NCBI GenBank assembly: GCA_002843155.1
Contig: PGZD01000025.1
Coordinates: 1 to 64,000, forward strand
Origin: Gammaproteobacteria bacterium HGW-Gammaproteobacteria-3
Lineage (GTDB): Bacteria > Pseudomonadota > Gammaproteobacteria > Methylococcales > Methylomonadaceae
Length of the DNA stretch: 64,000 nucleotides
Reading direction: 5' to 3'
Shown here: piece after piece, positions 7,969 through 16,540 of the stretch
How the letters are laid out: each line of letters starts with the position of its first letter
Numbering within the stretch: position 1 is the first letter of the stretch
Notes under the pieces: model-generated
Database searches by the model: none
Told to the model about the DNA's origin: nothing
What the model saw: only the letters and a program-made list of their open reading frames with translations
Program-made: the position numbers and the translations under genes

Positions 7969-10050
7969 TTATTTGATAAGTACCTCGTCCGAGGCGGTGA
8001 TGCGCTCCAGACGTTTCAGTAAAACATTCCAGTCAATCCGGGTATTATAGCCGATCACATCGATTCTCGGCAGGCCGCCGCCTTTGACAATATAATAACC
8101 CTGTTGCGCAGGCGCTACTCCCATAAGTTGACAGACACCGCGATTCAGATAACAACCGAGACCGAGCCGGTCATAACCAAAAGTATCAAAAAACCGCAAC
8201 AAGGTTTGCGACAGCAAGCCCGCAGCGCCACCGCCGCCGATACTGGCCAGATTCTGCACGGCTTTTTGGCTGATGCGATGCCGGGAATCATCCTCTGACG
8301 GCGTTCCCAGCCAGGCATAAAAAGTCATCGGCCGCCAGTTTTCCAGATGCAGATCATGAACAAAACCGGATAAGCGGCCTTCGATGCCGCCGACTTTGAA
8401 TTTACCGGTCAAAGCGTCCAAATCCAGGTTATCGAAGCTGATATCGCCGTAAACTTGCGGAAAGTCGCCGAACAAACCGGATGAGGCCAAATCTTTGATT
8501 TTTATTTCGCCATCGAATACCTTGACCGTCAATTCACCGGCCAAAGTCAGTTTTTTATCGCGGTAATCGACACCGGGAATGATGCCGCTGATGCTGCCCG
8601 TCAACGGCGTCCAATCCAGGGCTTTAGTCAGTTGCGCCAAGGAAATGGACTCCACCGCGCCGATAAAATGGACATCCGGGTCAGTATCGAGGTTTGCTTT
8701 CCAGTTGAAGCGGTCAATGGCCAGATAACCGCCGAGTAGCGGCAGACGGGTTTTTTCCAGCAAGCTGAGGGTTTTTGCCTTGGCTGAAAATGACAAGCCT
8801 GACGGCCCGATAGGTATGCCTGCCACCTGTAATGCCCGCCAGGCAATAATTGATTCCCTGGTAAAACTCTCCTCCTTTGCCCAGTCAATGCGGCCCGCGC
8901 CATCCTTTAAACTGAATCGCTCCTTACCCTCGTATATATCCAGGTTGGTAAAACTTAACCCGATTTTGCTTAATGCCTGCCGATGCAGAGAAATATCGGC
9001 ATTCAAGGCTCCTTCTAGCAGCAATCCTTGAAGTGCCGTCCCAAACAGAAAAGGTTGCAGATACACTGTCGATAAAGTCTTTACATCGGTCGCAGTCAAG
9101 GCAAGATCGGCCTGCTCGACAAAGAGGCCGGGCGTTAAAACAACCGTTCCCGAACCGTTCAGAACGGCTGCCTCGGGATGGCGAAAACTGAAATAGCCGA
9201 TGTCGGCGCGCCGGAAGTTGCGGTCAACGGACCCGGCCATATTCAGCGCGAAAGGTCCCTGTGCCGCATCCAGAAACAGCGGCTCGACATACACTGCACC
9301 GCCGTTAAACTCGACACGGCTCAGCCATTGCCACTGATCTTGTTGCCGCAGCAATCTGAGCGATAGCGCCAGGCCTGCGTTCTCGGCCGCGATACGGCCG
9401 TCCAGGCTTTGCCCCGACAGTTTATTCAGCGAGGCTTTGAAGCCCAGTTTTTCTGGCCCCAAAGCCGTGCCCTGCGCGTTAAAATCAAAACTCAAAACGC
9501 CTTGACTGAGCTGATAGGCGGCGGGCAGATAAGGCCTGATGAGACGGCTGTCGATGCCCGTCGCACGCCCTTTTAAATACCAGCCGTCAGCCGCCTGGGC
9601 GCCCTCAAGCGTCATTTGGCCGCCTCCCAGGCGCAGTGGATCGAGCTGAAATTCGCTTCGCTTCGGGCGAATATGAAACGAAAAGGTGACCGACGGCGAC
9701 GCCAAGATATCGTTGTGGATTTCAGCCTGGCCTTGCCGGCAGATCATTTCGTCATCTCCCCAGCTAAAATCCAGGCACTTGACATTAATCAGATCGATTT
9801 GATTGAAAGGCGGCGGCAGCATCAGCTTTTGCGCGGTCAGGGACAAGCGGTGCGGCGGATGGGTCAATGCCGACACACTCAATACCAGCTCTTCCAGGTT
9901 AAAGCCTTGACTCTCTATCCGGCTGATGTTCAATATAACTTTATCCAGCGCTGGTGCAGCTTCTGCGGCCAGTAGTAAAACCAGGCTTGAGACGATTCTC
10001 AAAGGTTTTCGGCAAACCCTGGCCGAATCGGGTTTAACCGGGAAAAACAC
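7969..10050 (-). CDS. YdbH-like AsmA/bridge-type intermembrane lipid transport protein
   Basis: A protein of about 693 residues rich in beta-strands, ending in the YdbH/dicarboxylate-transport C-terminal domain (GLSGFVHDL, then LLSQTLLRFF and LGLGCYLNRGVCQLMG). It is expected to be anchored in the inner membrane and to span the periplasm as a lipid-conducting groove, like E. coli YdbH, TamB and YhdP. It is followed by its ydbL partner. The start is uncertain. No ATG fits; the GTG at 10050 (overlapping cysM by 17 bp) and the TTG at 10002 both give a basic N-terminus with the hydrophobic stretch IVSSLVLLLAAEAAPA. It is shorter than the E. coli protein (about 880). Confidence 0.75.
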   Translation of the reverse strand: MFFPVKPDSARVCRKPLRIVSSLVLLLAAEAAPALDKVILNISRIESQGFNLEELVLSVSALTHPPHRLSLTAQKLMLPPPFNQIDLINVKCLDFSWGDDEMICRQGQAEIHNDILASPSVTFSFHIRPKRSEFQLDPLRLGGGQMTLEGAQAADGWYLKGRATGIDSRLIRPYLPAAYQLSQGVLSFDFNAQGTALGPEKLGFKASLNKLSGQSLDGRIAAENAGLALSLRLLRQQDQWQWLSRVEFNGGAVYVEPLFLDAAQGPFALNMAGSVDRNFRRADIGYFSFRHPEAAVLNGSGTVVLTPGLFVEQADLALTATDVKTLSTVYLQPFLFGTALQGLLLEGALNADISLHRQALSKIGLSFTNLDIYEGKERFSLKDGAGRIDWAKEESFTRESIIAWRALQVAGIPIGPSGLSFSAKAKTLSLLEKTRLPLLGGYLAIDRFNWKANLDTDPDVHFIGAVESISLAQLTKALDWTPLTGSISGIIPGVDYRDKKLTLAGELTVKVFDGEIKIKDLASSGLFGDFPQVYGDISFDNLDLDALTGKFKVGGIEGRLSGFVHDLHLENWRPMTFYAWLGTPSEDDSRHRISQKAVQNLASIGGGGAAGLLSQTLLRFFDTFGYDRLGLGCYLNRGVCQLMGVAPAQQGYYIVKGGGLPRIDVIGYNTRIDWNVLLKRLERITASDEVLIK

Positions 10051-10924
10051 CGGTCGATAAATAACGGTCGCCACGATCGCAGATGATGGCGACAATAACC
10101 GCATTGTCGAGTTCGGCGGCCAATTGCAAGGCCGCAGCCACCGCGCCGCCCGATGACACGCCGCCGAAAATGCCTTCTTCGGTCGCCAGTGCGCGCATGG
10201 TGTTTTCAGCAGCAGATTGACCCACTTCGATAATTCTATCGATGCGCCCGGCATCGTAAATTTTCGGTAAATACGCTTCCGGCCAGCGCCGGATACCGGG
10301 AATTTTAGCGCCATCCTGCGGCTGCACGCCGACGATTTGTATCGCGGCATTTTGCTCTTTCAGATACTTTGATGTGCCCATGATGGTTCCGGTCGTCCCC
10401 ATCGCGCTGACAAAATGCGTGACCGCGCCTTGGGTATCGCGCCAAATTTCAGGCCCCGTGCCTTCATAATGAGCTCTCGGATTATCCGGGTTGCCGAATT
10501 GATCGAGAATTCGGCCCTGGCCTTTTTTCTCCATGGCGCGCGCCAAATCAATCGCCCCCTCCATGCTGCCTTCGGCCGGAGTCAGAATGATTTCGGCACC
10601 GTAAGCTTTCATTGACGCCCGGCGTTCCGCGCTCATATTATCGGGCATGATCAGGGTCATTTTATAGCCTTTGATCGCCGCGACCATCGCCAAAGCAATA
10701 CCGGTATTGCCGCTGGTCGCCTCGATCAAACGGTCGCCCGGTGTTATTTCGCCCCGCGCTTCGGCGTGCTTGATCATGCTCAGCGCTGGTCGGTCTTTAA
10801 CCGAACCGGCCGGGTTATTGCCCTCAAGCTTGACCAGTACGGTACTGCCGGTTGACCCCGGCAAACGCTGTAATCTGACCAAAGGCGTGTTCCCGACAAA
10901 AGATTCAATAGTGGGGTAAATCAT
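10034..10924 (-). CDS. cysM: cysteine synthase B (O-acetylserine sulfhydrylase)
   Basis: A 296-residue PLP enzyme that makes cysteine from O-acetylserine and sulfide or thiosulfate. The PLP lysine is K43 in NPAGSVKDRPAL, the substrate loop is TSGNTG at 70-75, and GTTGTIMG binds the cofactor phosphate. The length and the short N-terminus (MIYPTIESFVGNTPLVRL) are those of CysM, which lacks the CysE-binding features of CysK. The ATG at 10924 overlaps the stop of the hepT-like gene (ATGA), an odd coupling of an anabolic gene to a toxin-antitoxin pair. Confidence 0.93.
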   Translation of the reverse strand: MIYPTIESFVGNTPLVRLQRLPGSTGSTVLVKLEGNNPAGSVKDRPALSMIKHAEARGEITPGDRLIEATSGNTGIALAMVAAIKGYKMTLIMPDNMSAERRASMKAYGAEIILTPAEGSMEGAIDLARAMEKKGQGRILDQFGNPDNPRAHYEGTGPEIWRDTQGAVTHFVSAMGTTGTIMGTSKYLKEQNAAIQIVGVQPQDGAKIPGIRRWPEAYLPKIYDAGRIDRIIEVGQSAAENTMRALATEEGIFGGVSSGGAVAAALQLAAELDNAVIVAIICDRGDRYLSTGVFPG

Positions 10925-11355
10925 GAACAAAACCTGTCATCTGTCTGTTGTAATGCAATCAAGCCATTATCGGCAAACTCAAGCAAGCCGTTATAGACTG
11001 CCTTTTTTATTACCGCTCTGATGATGTCGGGCTTAATGTTGAGATAATCATGCACCAGAGCATTTCTCATGCCGATGATTTTACGCCATTCTACGTCATT
11101 GACCGCCTCAACGCCTTGCTGAGACAGTTTTTCAAACGCAACATACGCATCGGCAGGCGCCGTTTTAAACAGGACATAATTCCAATGTTTGGCGATACCG
11201 ATGCAAGCTTCTATGAGAATTTGCAAAGTACGCTCGGCGGCTCGGTACTCATAGCGGCTTAAATCACGTTGGTTAAGTATATCCGTCAAACCTTGTAATT
11301 CATTTTTCAGCTCTGCAAGATGCTCCCGCATCGAGAAAATATAAGTATTATCCAT
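10921..11355 (-). CDS. hepT: HepT-family toxin (HEPN ribonuclease)
   Basis: A 144-residue helical protein of the HEPN/HepT class. The diagnostic RX4HXY motif is present: R97, H102 and Y104 in MRNALVHDY. In characterised pairs this toxin cleaves RNA (tRNA or mRNA) and is silenced when its MntA partner adds AMP to the motif tyrosine. The start overlaps the end of the mntA gene by 8 bp. The 3' end overlaps cysM by 4 bp. All key residues are intact, so the toxin could be active. Confidence 0.85.
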   Translation of the reverse strand: MDNTYIFSMREHLAELKNELQGLTDILNQRDLSRYEYRAAERTLQILIEACIGIAKHWNYVLFKTAPADAYVAFEKLSQQGVEAVNDVEWRKIIGMRNALVHDYLNIKPDIIRAVIKKAVYNGLLEFADNGLIALQQTDDRFCS

Positions 11356-11758
11356 TGATGGTCTGCTGATGCCGGTAATGATAAAGGTAGTCTATTTCCC
11401 ATTTCGACATAATGCGTTGCTGCTCCTGGAACTGTCTGGAAGCATTTTTACTGAGCAATAATTCGCCGTTTTTCAGCACCGACATGGCAAGAGGAATAGG
11501 GGCTGCATTGATATCTAAAATACTTAATTTCCCCTCGGGCAAGTTTAATTTATTTTGCCAGTCCAAAGCGAGTAACTCCGGCCTTAATCGACGTTCAATA
11601 ACATCTTTTTCCCAGGTTTTAAAGGCAACGGCCAAATCAATATCGCTCATTGTATGCGCACTTTTTTTTGCATACGATCCGTATAGCCAGAGTAATTCTA
11701 TAGCGTCGTCCGATTTTGCCAACCGAACCAACCGGGCTTTTATCCGTTTAAAATTCAT
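11348..11758 (-). CDS. mntA: MntA-family nucleotidyltransferase antitoxin
   Basis: A 136-residue minimal nucleotidyltransferase. The GSX10DXD signature is intact: G27-S28, ten residues, then D39-I-D41 (YGSYAKKSAHTMSDIDLAV). In MntA/HepT systems this enzyme AMPylates the toxin's tyrosine and so neutralises it. It is first in the pair, as needed for the antitoxin to be made with or before the toxin. The upstream 454 bp (11759-12212) contain no other gene. Confidence 0.85.
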   Translation of the reverse strand: MNFKRIKARLVRLAKSDDAIELLWLYGSYAKKSAHTMSDIDLAVAFKTWEKDVIERRLRPELLALDWQNKLNLPEGKLSILDINAAPIPLAMSVLKNGELLLSKNASRQFQEQQRIMSKWEIDYLYHYRHQQTING

Positions 11759-12212
11759 GATTATTGTTTTTTATGAACCCGGAAATCCGACTTTTGATAA
11801 TCAGAAGACTTTGGCACTCATAGAATCGATAGCACAAATTTTCCACCTTAAGACTATACGCCGCGCGGCCAAAACTAATTGTCTGACTGCTTTCTGGACA
11901 ATACTATCATGGCGTCAATTTTGTAGAAGTGTTAATTTTTCGCCAGTTTGCAGGTTCTGAAAAATCATGCGGTAAAAATGATTGAAGCTGCCCGTATCAA
12001 AACACGACAGGGTAGCGGCTCGCGAAAAGATGACGGCATTTCACTGTTTGACGCAGTTTTTCTTTCAGATGTAATGAAAAAATAAATCTTGAATGCTCTG
12101 CTATAATTCAATCAATGCTTATGGGACAGTTAAATGTTTTGCCTGGTTTTTAAACGTATGGCTGTTTTAAATGCCCCCTCTCAATTTTCAATACTAACAA
12201 ACGGAAATCACC
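11759..12212. other. 454-bp gap between mntA and the TIGR04073 gene
   Basis: No credible coding frame or RNA gene is seen. It must hold the mntA-hepT promoter on the minus strand and, near its right end, the promoter for the plus-strand gene. The stretch 11990-12060 carries CG-rich words (GTAGCGGCTCGCGAAAAGA) with no recognised role. Confidence 0.4.
12099..12107 (+). promoter_or_regulatory. extended -10 promoter for the TIGR04073 gene
   Basis: TGCTATAAT forms an extended -10 (TG, one base, perfect TATAAT at 12102-12107). No good -35 is present, as is usual for this class. The transcript would have a leader of about 100 nt before the ATG at 12213. Confidence 0.45.
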
Positions 12213-12827
12213 ATGACACACATTCGTTTTATCGCGCCGCTATTGTTCACCGGCTTGCTGACCACATCGCCCTGGGCATTATCCCAAAGCACTTACATGA
12301 CAACCAACAGCCGCGACAGTTACGCTCTCAATGCGGTTGATTCGACCAGCTCTTTTGCTCCGGGTGGCAGTTATGGTGATAAAGTGGGTAATAAAGCGTT
12401 GAACGCATTCAGCAATTTAACGACAAGCGTGCTGGAGATTCCCAAAAACATGATTAATGTTTCCAACCAAAGCAACTTCTTTTACGGTGTCACCGGCGGC
12501 GTTTTCAAAGGCTTGATTAACATGTTGGGTCGAATGGGTGTGGGCGTTGCCGATCTGGTGACGATTCCGCTGGCGACTCGTCCCATCACCGAACCGGTTT
12601 ATGTATGGGATAATTTCGATCAGGACACTCTTTTCGGTCCGGCATTCCGTCTCGATGAGTCGCCCGAATCCGCCCCACCGGTAACGGCTGTGGAAGCTCC
12701 GGCGCCAACGCCTACTGTAGTACCGGCACCTGAACCGGCAAAAGATTATTCGCAGCAATATGAGCAAAACTACCCCAATCCCAATGAACAGTTGGATAAA
12801 TATTTCAAAAAAGAAATGATGAAATAG
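12213..12827 (+). CDS. exosortase system-associated protein, TIGR04073 family
   Basis: A 204-residue exported protein. The signal peptide runs to about residue 24 (ending SPWALS-QS). The core (about 52-130) has the family pattern GDKVGNKALNAFSNLTTSVLEIPKNM, then GVFKGLINMLGRMGVGVADLVTIP and the closing PVYVWD. These proteins occur in genomes with exosortase/PEP-CTERM sorting systems. Their function is unknown. A proline/alanine linker (about 150-178) and a short charged tail are added here. It is monocistronic, with a probable extended -10 promoter upstream. Confidence 0.75.
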   Translation: MTHIRFIAPLLFTGLLTTSPWALSQSTYMTTNSRDSYALNAVDSTSSFAPGGSYGDKVGNKALNAFSNLTTSVLEIPKNMINVSNQSNFFYGVTGGVFKGLINMLGRMGVGVADLVTIPLATRPITEPVYVWDNFDQDTLFGPAFRLDESPESAPPVTAVEAPAPTPTVVPAPEPAKDYSQQYEQNYPNPNEQLDKYFKKEMMK

Positions 12828-12861
12828 TCACGATTTGAACTTTTTCCTGATGGTGCGTCGT

Positions 12862-12957
12862 CCCGGCATAGACTGCCGGGGTTCAGGCGTCATGAATTCA
12901 AACCGACAGGCCCAGTAGAGCCTTGTATTTATAAATACCGGCAATCCATGTCGGTAT
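12862..12957. repeat. pair of REP-like hairpins after the TIGR04073 gene
   Basis: The first hairpin is CCCGGCA-tagac-TGCCGGG (12862-12880). The second is ATACCG (12935-12940) with CGGTAT (12952-12957) around a GCAATCCATGT loop. The words ATACCGGCAATCCATG resemble REP sequences found in many proteobacteria. The first hairpin could end the upstream transcript but has no T-tract. Confidence 0.45.
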
Positions 12958-12977
12958 GACGAGCAAGTCACCTCAAA

Positions 12978-13086
12978 TATACCTTTCGCACTTCAAATTT
13001 CGGCACCGCTTTAAGGAGGCGGCGGGGTGTTCGGCCCCTCACCTAACGCTAGGTGAGGGGCCGAATTCTGATCTACGATGAGTATA
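12978..13086. repeat. dispersed palindromic element, copy 1
   Basis: The left end is TATACCTTTCGCACTTC. The core is a perfect 15-bp inverted repeat at 13031-13064 (TCGGCCCCTCACCTA, ACGC, complement). The right end is GATCTACGATGAGTATA. Between the left end and the core this copy has an extra segment of about 30 bp (ACCGCTTTAAGGAGGCGG and on) that the other two copies lack. Copies 2 and 3 lie at 43568-43647 and 59807-59884. It sits in the gap before the sensor kinase gene. Confidence 0.7.
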
Positions 13087-13233
13087 CCAATGCCACATTT
13101 TCGAATGACGCTGACGGTAATTTCCAATCGTTCGCCGAAGTCTTTTATACTCTTAAACTTCAAAAGCCCCCGCTCCATATTTCTTGCACATTTGAACCTG
13201 ATAATGGCGCATACAGTCAAGGGGAATGAACCG

Positions 13234-14676
13234 GTGCATAAATCCATACGCGTCAAATTGTTTTTGACTTTTCTGCTGACGATATTGCTGGTTGTTGCCG
13301 GTATGTATATTTTCATGCGCGGTTCGCTGGATCGGGGATTTACAGAGTACATTGAAACGCGGCAACGCGTGCGGGTGGAAAATCTGATCGAGGAATTGGC
13401 TCAATTTTATGCCGATACCGGTAGCTGGGAAAAACTGGCTGGCAATAAACGCCAATGGATAGCGTTATTGACAGAATCCGATAATCATCATCACCGGCAT
13501 TCTTCGCCCTGGCTGCAAAAAGCTCTGACCGAACCGCAGGACAGATGGCCTCCGAACTGGCCCGCAATCCGCACTAACAGACCTTTCACGCCGTTAGTGC
13601 TGCGGGTGATGTTGCTGCGTGCCGATAAGTCAATTATTTTCGGGCGCCCGGAGGCGGTACCGCAATTAACTCTGCACCCTATCACAAGGCAAAATCAGGT
13701 CATTGGTTTTTTGGGCTTGCTGCCCGGTAAAGCGATTAATCAACTCGGCGAACTTCGGTTTATGGAGCGGCAAGCCAAAGCCTTTATCTGGATCGCGTTA
13801 TTGATGATCGCCCTGTCCGCAGGGCTTGCACTGTTACTGGCTTATTTACTGGGCCGACCGCTCAAGCGCATTACCGGGGCGGCCAGAGAATTGGCCGTAG
13901 GCCGTTACAACATTCGCCTACCGGTTGAATCCGGCGACGAGCTGGGACAATTGGCGCAGGACTTTAACGAGATGGCCGCCGCCCTGGAGTATTCGGAGCA
14001 GGCCAGGCGGCGCTGGGTTGCCGATATTTCGCACGAACTGCGCACGCCGCTGGCGGTATTGCGTGGTGAACTCGAAGCTTTGCAAGACGGCATACGGCCA
14101 CTGACTCTCAAGGCGGTCGATTCCCTGTTCGCTGCTGTCATGCGGCTCAACCGCCTGACCGAAGACCTTTATCAACTGGCTTTATCCGACCAAGGCGCTT
14201 TGACTTACCGAAAAACAGTGATCGACCCTTTGGCTATCCTGACAAAAGACCTGGCCGCATTGCAGCCGGAATTCGACAATAAACGGATCACCGCGCAATT
14301 AATCAACCCTGTCGCCGACACGGTCAGGATCTATGCCGACCCGGACCGATTGTCGCAATTGTTCCGAAATTTACTGACCAACAGCGTCAATTATACCGAT
14401 ACCGGCGGACGTCTGAATATCACCGTTTCGCAAAGGGAAGGCCTGTTACAGATCGATATGGCCGATAGCGCGCCGGGAGTAGCGACACAGGATCTGGTCA
14501 GATTGTTCGACCGTTTTTACCGGGTCGAAAGCTCGCGCAACCGGCATCATGGCGGCGCGGGGCTGGGTCTTGCGATTTGCAGTAATATAGTGGCGGCGCA
14601 TCAAGGGTATATTAGCGCCGAACCCTCGTCTCTGGGCGGGCTGCTTATCCATATAGAATTACCGGAACAGGCATGA
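13234..14676 (+). CDS. baeS: BaeS-like envelope-stress sensor histidine kinase
   Basis: A 480-residue inner-membrane kinase: membrane helix about 9-28, periplasmic sensor about 30-183, second helix about 185-206, HAMP about 207-258, then HisKA with phospho-acceptor H267 in DISHELRTPL. An N box (FRNLLTNSVNYT) and G boxes (GGAGLGLAIC) complete the ATPase. The periplasmic part contains a histidine cluster NHHHRH at about 84-89, a possible metal site. The GTG at 13234 is chosen because AAGGGG lies 9 bp upstream; an ATG at 13204 lacks a site. It overlaps the response regulator gene by ATGA. The Spy-like gene downstream supports the BaeS call. Confidence 0.82.
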   Translation: MHKSIRVKLFLTFLLTILLVVAGMYIFMRGSLDRGFTEYIETRQRVRVENLIEELAQFYADTGSWEKLAGNKRQWIALLTESDNHHHRHSSPWLQKALTEPQDRWPPNWPAIRTNRPFTPLVLRVMLLRADKSIIFGRPEAVPQLTLHPITRQNQVIGFLGLLPGKAINQLGELRFMERQAKAFIWIALLMIALSAGLALLLAYLLGRPLKRITGAARELAVGRYNIRLPVESGDELGQLAQDFNEMAAALEYSEQARRRWVADISHELRTPLAVLRGELEALQDGIRPLTLKAVDSLFAAVMRLNRLTEDLYQLALSDQGALTYRKTVIDPLAILTKDLAALQPEFDNKRITAQLINPVADTVRIYADPDRLSQLFRNLLTNSVNYTDTGGRLNITVSQREGLLQIDMADSAPGVATQDLVRLFDRFYRVESSRNRHHGGAGLGLAICSNIVAAHQGYISAEPSSLGGLLIHIELPEQA

Positions 14677-15380
14677 ACATGAACATGAACGCGTCAAGCC
14701 GTATTCTGATTGTTGAAGATGAAGAAAAACTGGCTGCACTGGAAGCGGATTATTTACATAATGCCGGTTTCGACACGACTATTTTAGCGGATGGCGATGC
14801 GGTCATTGCTTGGCTTAAACAACAAAACGTCGATCTGGTTTTACTCGACTTGATGCTGCCGGGTCGTGACGGCTTGTCTATTTGCCGGGAAATCCGCAGT
14901 TTCAGTACGGTGCCCATCATCATGATCACGGCCCGGATCGAAGAAATCGATCGCTTGCTGGGGCTTGAGCTGGGCGCCGACGATTATATTTGCAAACCTT
15001 TCAGCTTTCGTGAAATGGTGGCGCGGGTCAAGGCGGTACTACGGCGCTTACAGGTTCAAGGCGCGGATTATCGAAGTGAAAGCTTGTTATTGGATGCCGA
15101 CAGTTTTCGCGTATCCGCCGAAGGCCATGATATCGAACTAACCACGGTCGAATTTCAGCTTTTGCAGGTTCTCTATAAACAACCCGGGCGTATCTTTTCC
15201 CGATCGAAGTTGATGGATCTGATTTATCAGGACAGTCGCATCGTTTCCGACCGCACCATCGACAGCCACATCAAGAAACTGAGAAAAAAACTGGCCGGAT
15301 TGGCGCCCGGGCAGGAACTCATCCATTCCGTCTACGGCGCAGGTTACCGCTACGAGCCGTATCGGCAGGATGCCGGTTAA
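14673..15380 (+). CDS. baeR: BaeR-like OmpR-family response regulator
   Basis: A 235-residue DNA-binding regulator. The receiver domain (about 10-125) has the acidic pocket E15-D16, the phosphorylation site D59 (LVLLDLMLPG), the threonine of MITAR and the lysine of CKPF. The C-terminal winged helix (about 135-230) shows TTVEFQLL, GRIFSRSKLMD and the end motif SVYGAGYRYE. The start codon overlaps the kinase stop. The coding sequence opens with three ATGAAC units, so several in-frame ATGs could initiate. Its likely targets include the spy-like gene 115 bp downstream. Confidence 0.88.
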   Translation: MNMNMNASSRILIVEDEEKLAALEADYLHNAGFDTTILADGDAVIAWLKQQNVDLVLLDLMLPGRDGLSICREIRSFSTVPIIMITARIEEIDRLLGLELGADDYICKPFSFREMVARVKAVLRRLQVQGADYRSESLLLDADSFRVSAEGHDIELTTVEFQLLQVLYKQPGRIFSRSKLMDLIYQDSRIVSDRTIDSHIKKLRKKLAGLAPGQELIHSVYGAGYRYEPYRQDAG

Positions 15381-15495
15381 TTTGCACACTGTTTTCACAA
15401 TTGCTTCAAATTGTTTGCAAGTTTGGTCGTTAAAGTAGCTCCCGAGAACGGAAAAAAGCCGTTTGACCCACCCTTAAATCAATGAGAGACTAAAA

Positions 15496-15852
15496 ATGAA
15501 CAAAAAAATTGTAACATTAGCAATAATACTGGCCCTTCCCTTGACTGCAGCCGCGTGTCCTGGCGGCGACGGGGATGGATTTCACAGAAATCGAGGCGAT
15601 AGGCTGGAGCGTTTGACCCAGGAGCTGAATTTATCTACCGAGCAAAAAGATAAACTGGACGTTATTTTTAAAGAACAGCGGCAAAAGGCCAAAGCCATTC
15701 ATCAGGAAACTCGCCAGCAGATACAGGAAGTATTAAACTCGGAGCAACAGGCTCAATACGAAGCGTTAAAAAAACAACGCCACGAGCAATGGCAAAAACG
15801 CCATGATGAACACTGGAAAAACAAAAAAACACAGGGCGAAACGCAGGAATAA
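15496..15852 (+). CDS. Spy/CpxP-like periplasmic chaperone (LTXXQ)
   Basis: A 118-residue exported helical protein: signal peptide to about residue 20 (LPLTAAACP), then the LTxxQ-type segment LNLSTEQKDKLDVIFKEQ and a long charged helix with QIQEVLNSEQQAQYEALKKQ. Spy and CpxP bind unfolded envelope proteins. In E. coli, spy is a direct BaeR target, which fits its place behind the BaeSR-like genes. The C-terminus is rich in H, W, K and Q. The upstream gap of 115 bp probably holds its own promoter. Confidence 0.82.
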   Translation: MNKKIVTLAIILALPLTAAACPGGDGDGFHRNRGDRLERLTQELNLSTEQKDKLDVIFKEQRQKAKAIHQETRQQIQEVLNSEQQAQYEALKKQRHEQWQKRHDEHWKNKKTQGETQE

Positions 15853-15932
15853 CCTCGCTTTGCCGTAACCCGCAAGATTGTGGCGGCACCTAAGGATGGG
15901 GCCGCAACAACTGGAAAATAAGGAAGCCTAAG

Positions 15933-16502
15933 ATGAACTCACTGCTCCACAAAACACTGTTTTTAATGGGTTTGGTCATGCTCCTGGGACAACAACCCGC
16001 TGTTGCCGATAACCTTCGGCCATTCAATCAGGGTCGATCTCAGTCGAATCGCGCCGCGCCCAATGATAACAGGGGGCATTCCAACCGGGACAGCTCGCGC
16101 TCACGACAAGCCGCCCCGATTCAACCGTACAGACCCGTGCACGGCTCTGAACGCTCCCGTGCGGAGAATCGGACGGAAAGACATCATCAAGCCCCCGCAC
16201 CTGTCTATCAGCATTATTATCAACCCGGGCACAGGGTTTACCCCTTGCCTTACGGTTACAGCAGAATCCTGATTGATGCCGCCGAATATTTTTTTTATGA
16301 CGGTTACTTTTACCAGCCTTCCCGCACAGGTTATGTTATTGTAGAGGCACCGCTTGGCGCGATAGTGGCCGCGCTACCGGCATTACACCATAACGTTTAT
16401 TGGCATGGCCGACCTTATTATATTGTCGGCAATACTTTTTACCGCAAACATCGCAGAGGTTATGTCGTCGTGCCGAATCCAGGCATAGATTACCGGCGCT
16501 AA
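15933..16502 (+). CDS. DUF6515-type exported protein
   Basis: A 189-residue secreted protein. The signal peptide is residues 1-25 (GQQPAVADN). A disordered, arginine/serine/asparagine-rich region follows (about 27-95), then a tyrosine-rich beta domain (about 100-189) with YFFYDGYFYQPSRTGYVIVEAP and GRPYYIVGNTFYRKHRRGYVVV. This is the DUF6515 pattern, function unknown. It follows the Spy-like gene by 80 bp on the same strand, so it may share its stress control. Confidence 0.65.
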   Translation: MNSLLHKTLFLMGLVMLLGQQPAVADNLRPFNQGRSQSNRAAPNDNRGHSNRDSSRSRQAAPIQPYRPVHGSERSRAENRTERHHQAPAPVYQHYYQPGHRVYPLPYGYSRILIDAAEYFFYDGYFYQPSRTGYVIVEAPLGAIVAALPALHHNVYWHGRPYYIVGNTFYRKHRRGYVVVPNPGIDYRR

Positions 16503-16540
16503 GGAATGGACATGAAATAACTTGGGCAACGGTGCTGGGT

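Noticed and set aside
10051-10350. Upstream extension of the YdbH-like protein within cysM
   Set aside because: The extra 100 residues are only the alternative frame of cysM; the signal-like stretch starts after the cysM stop.
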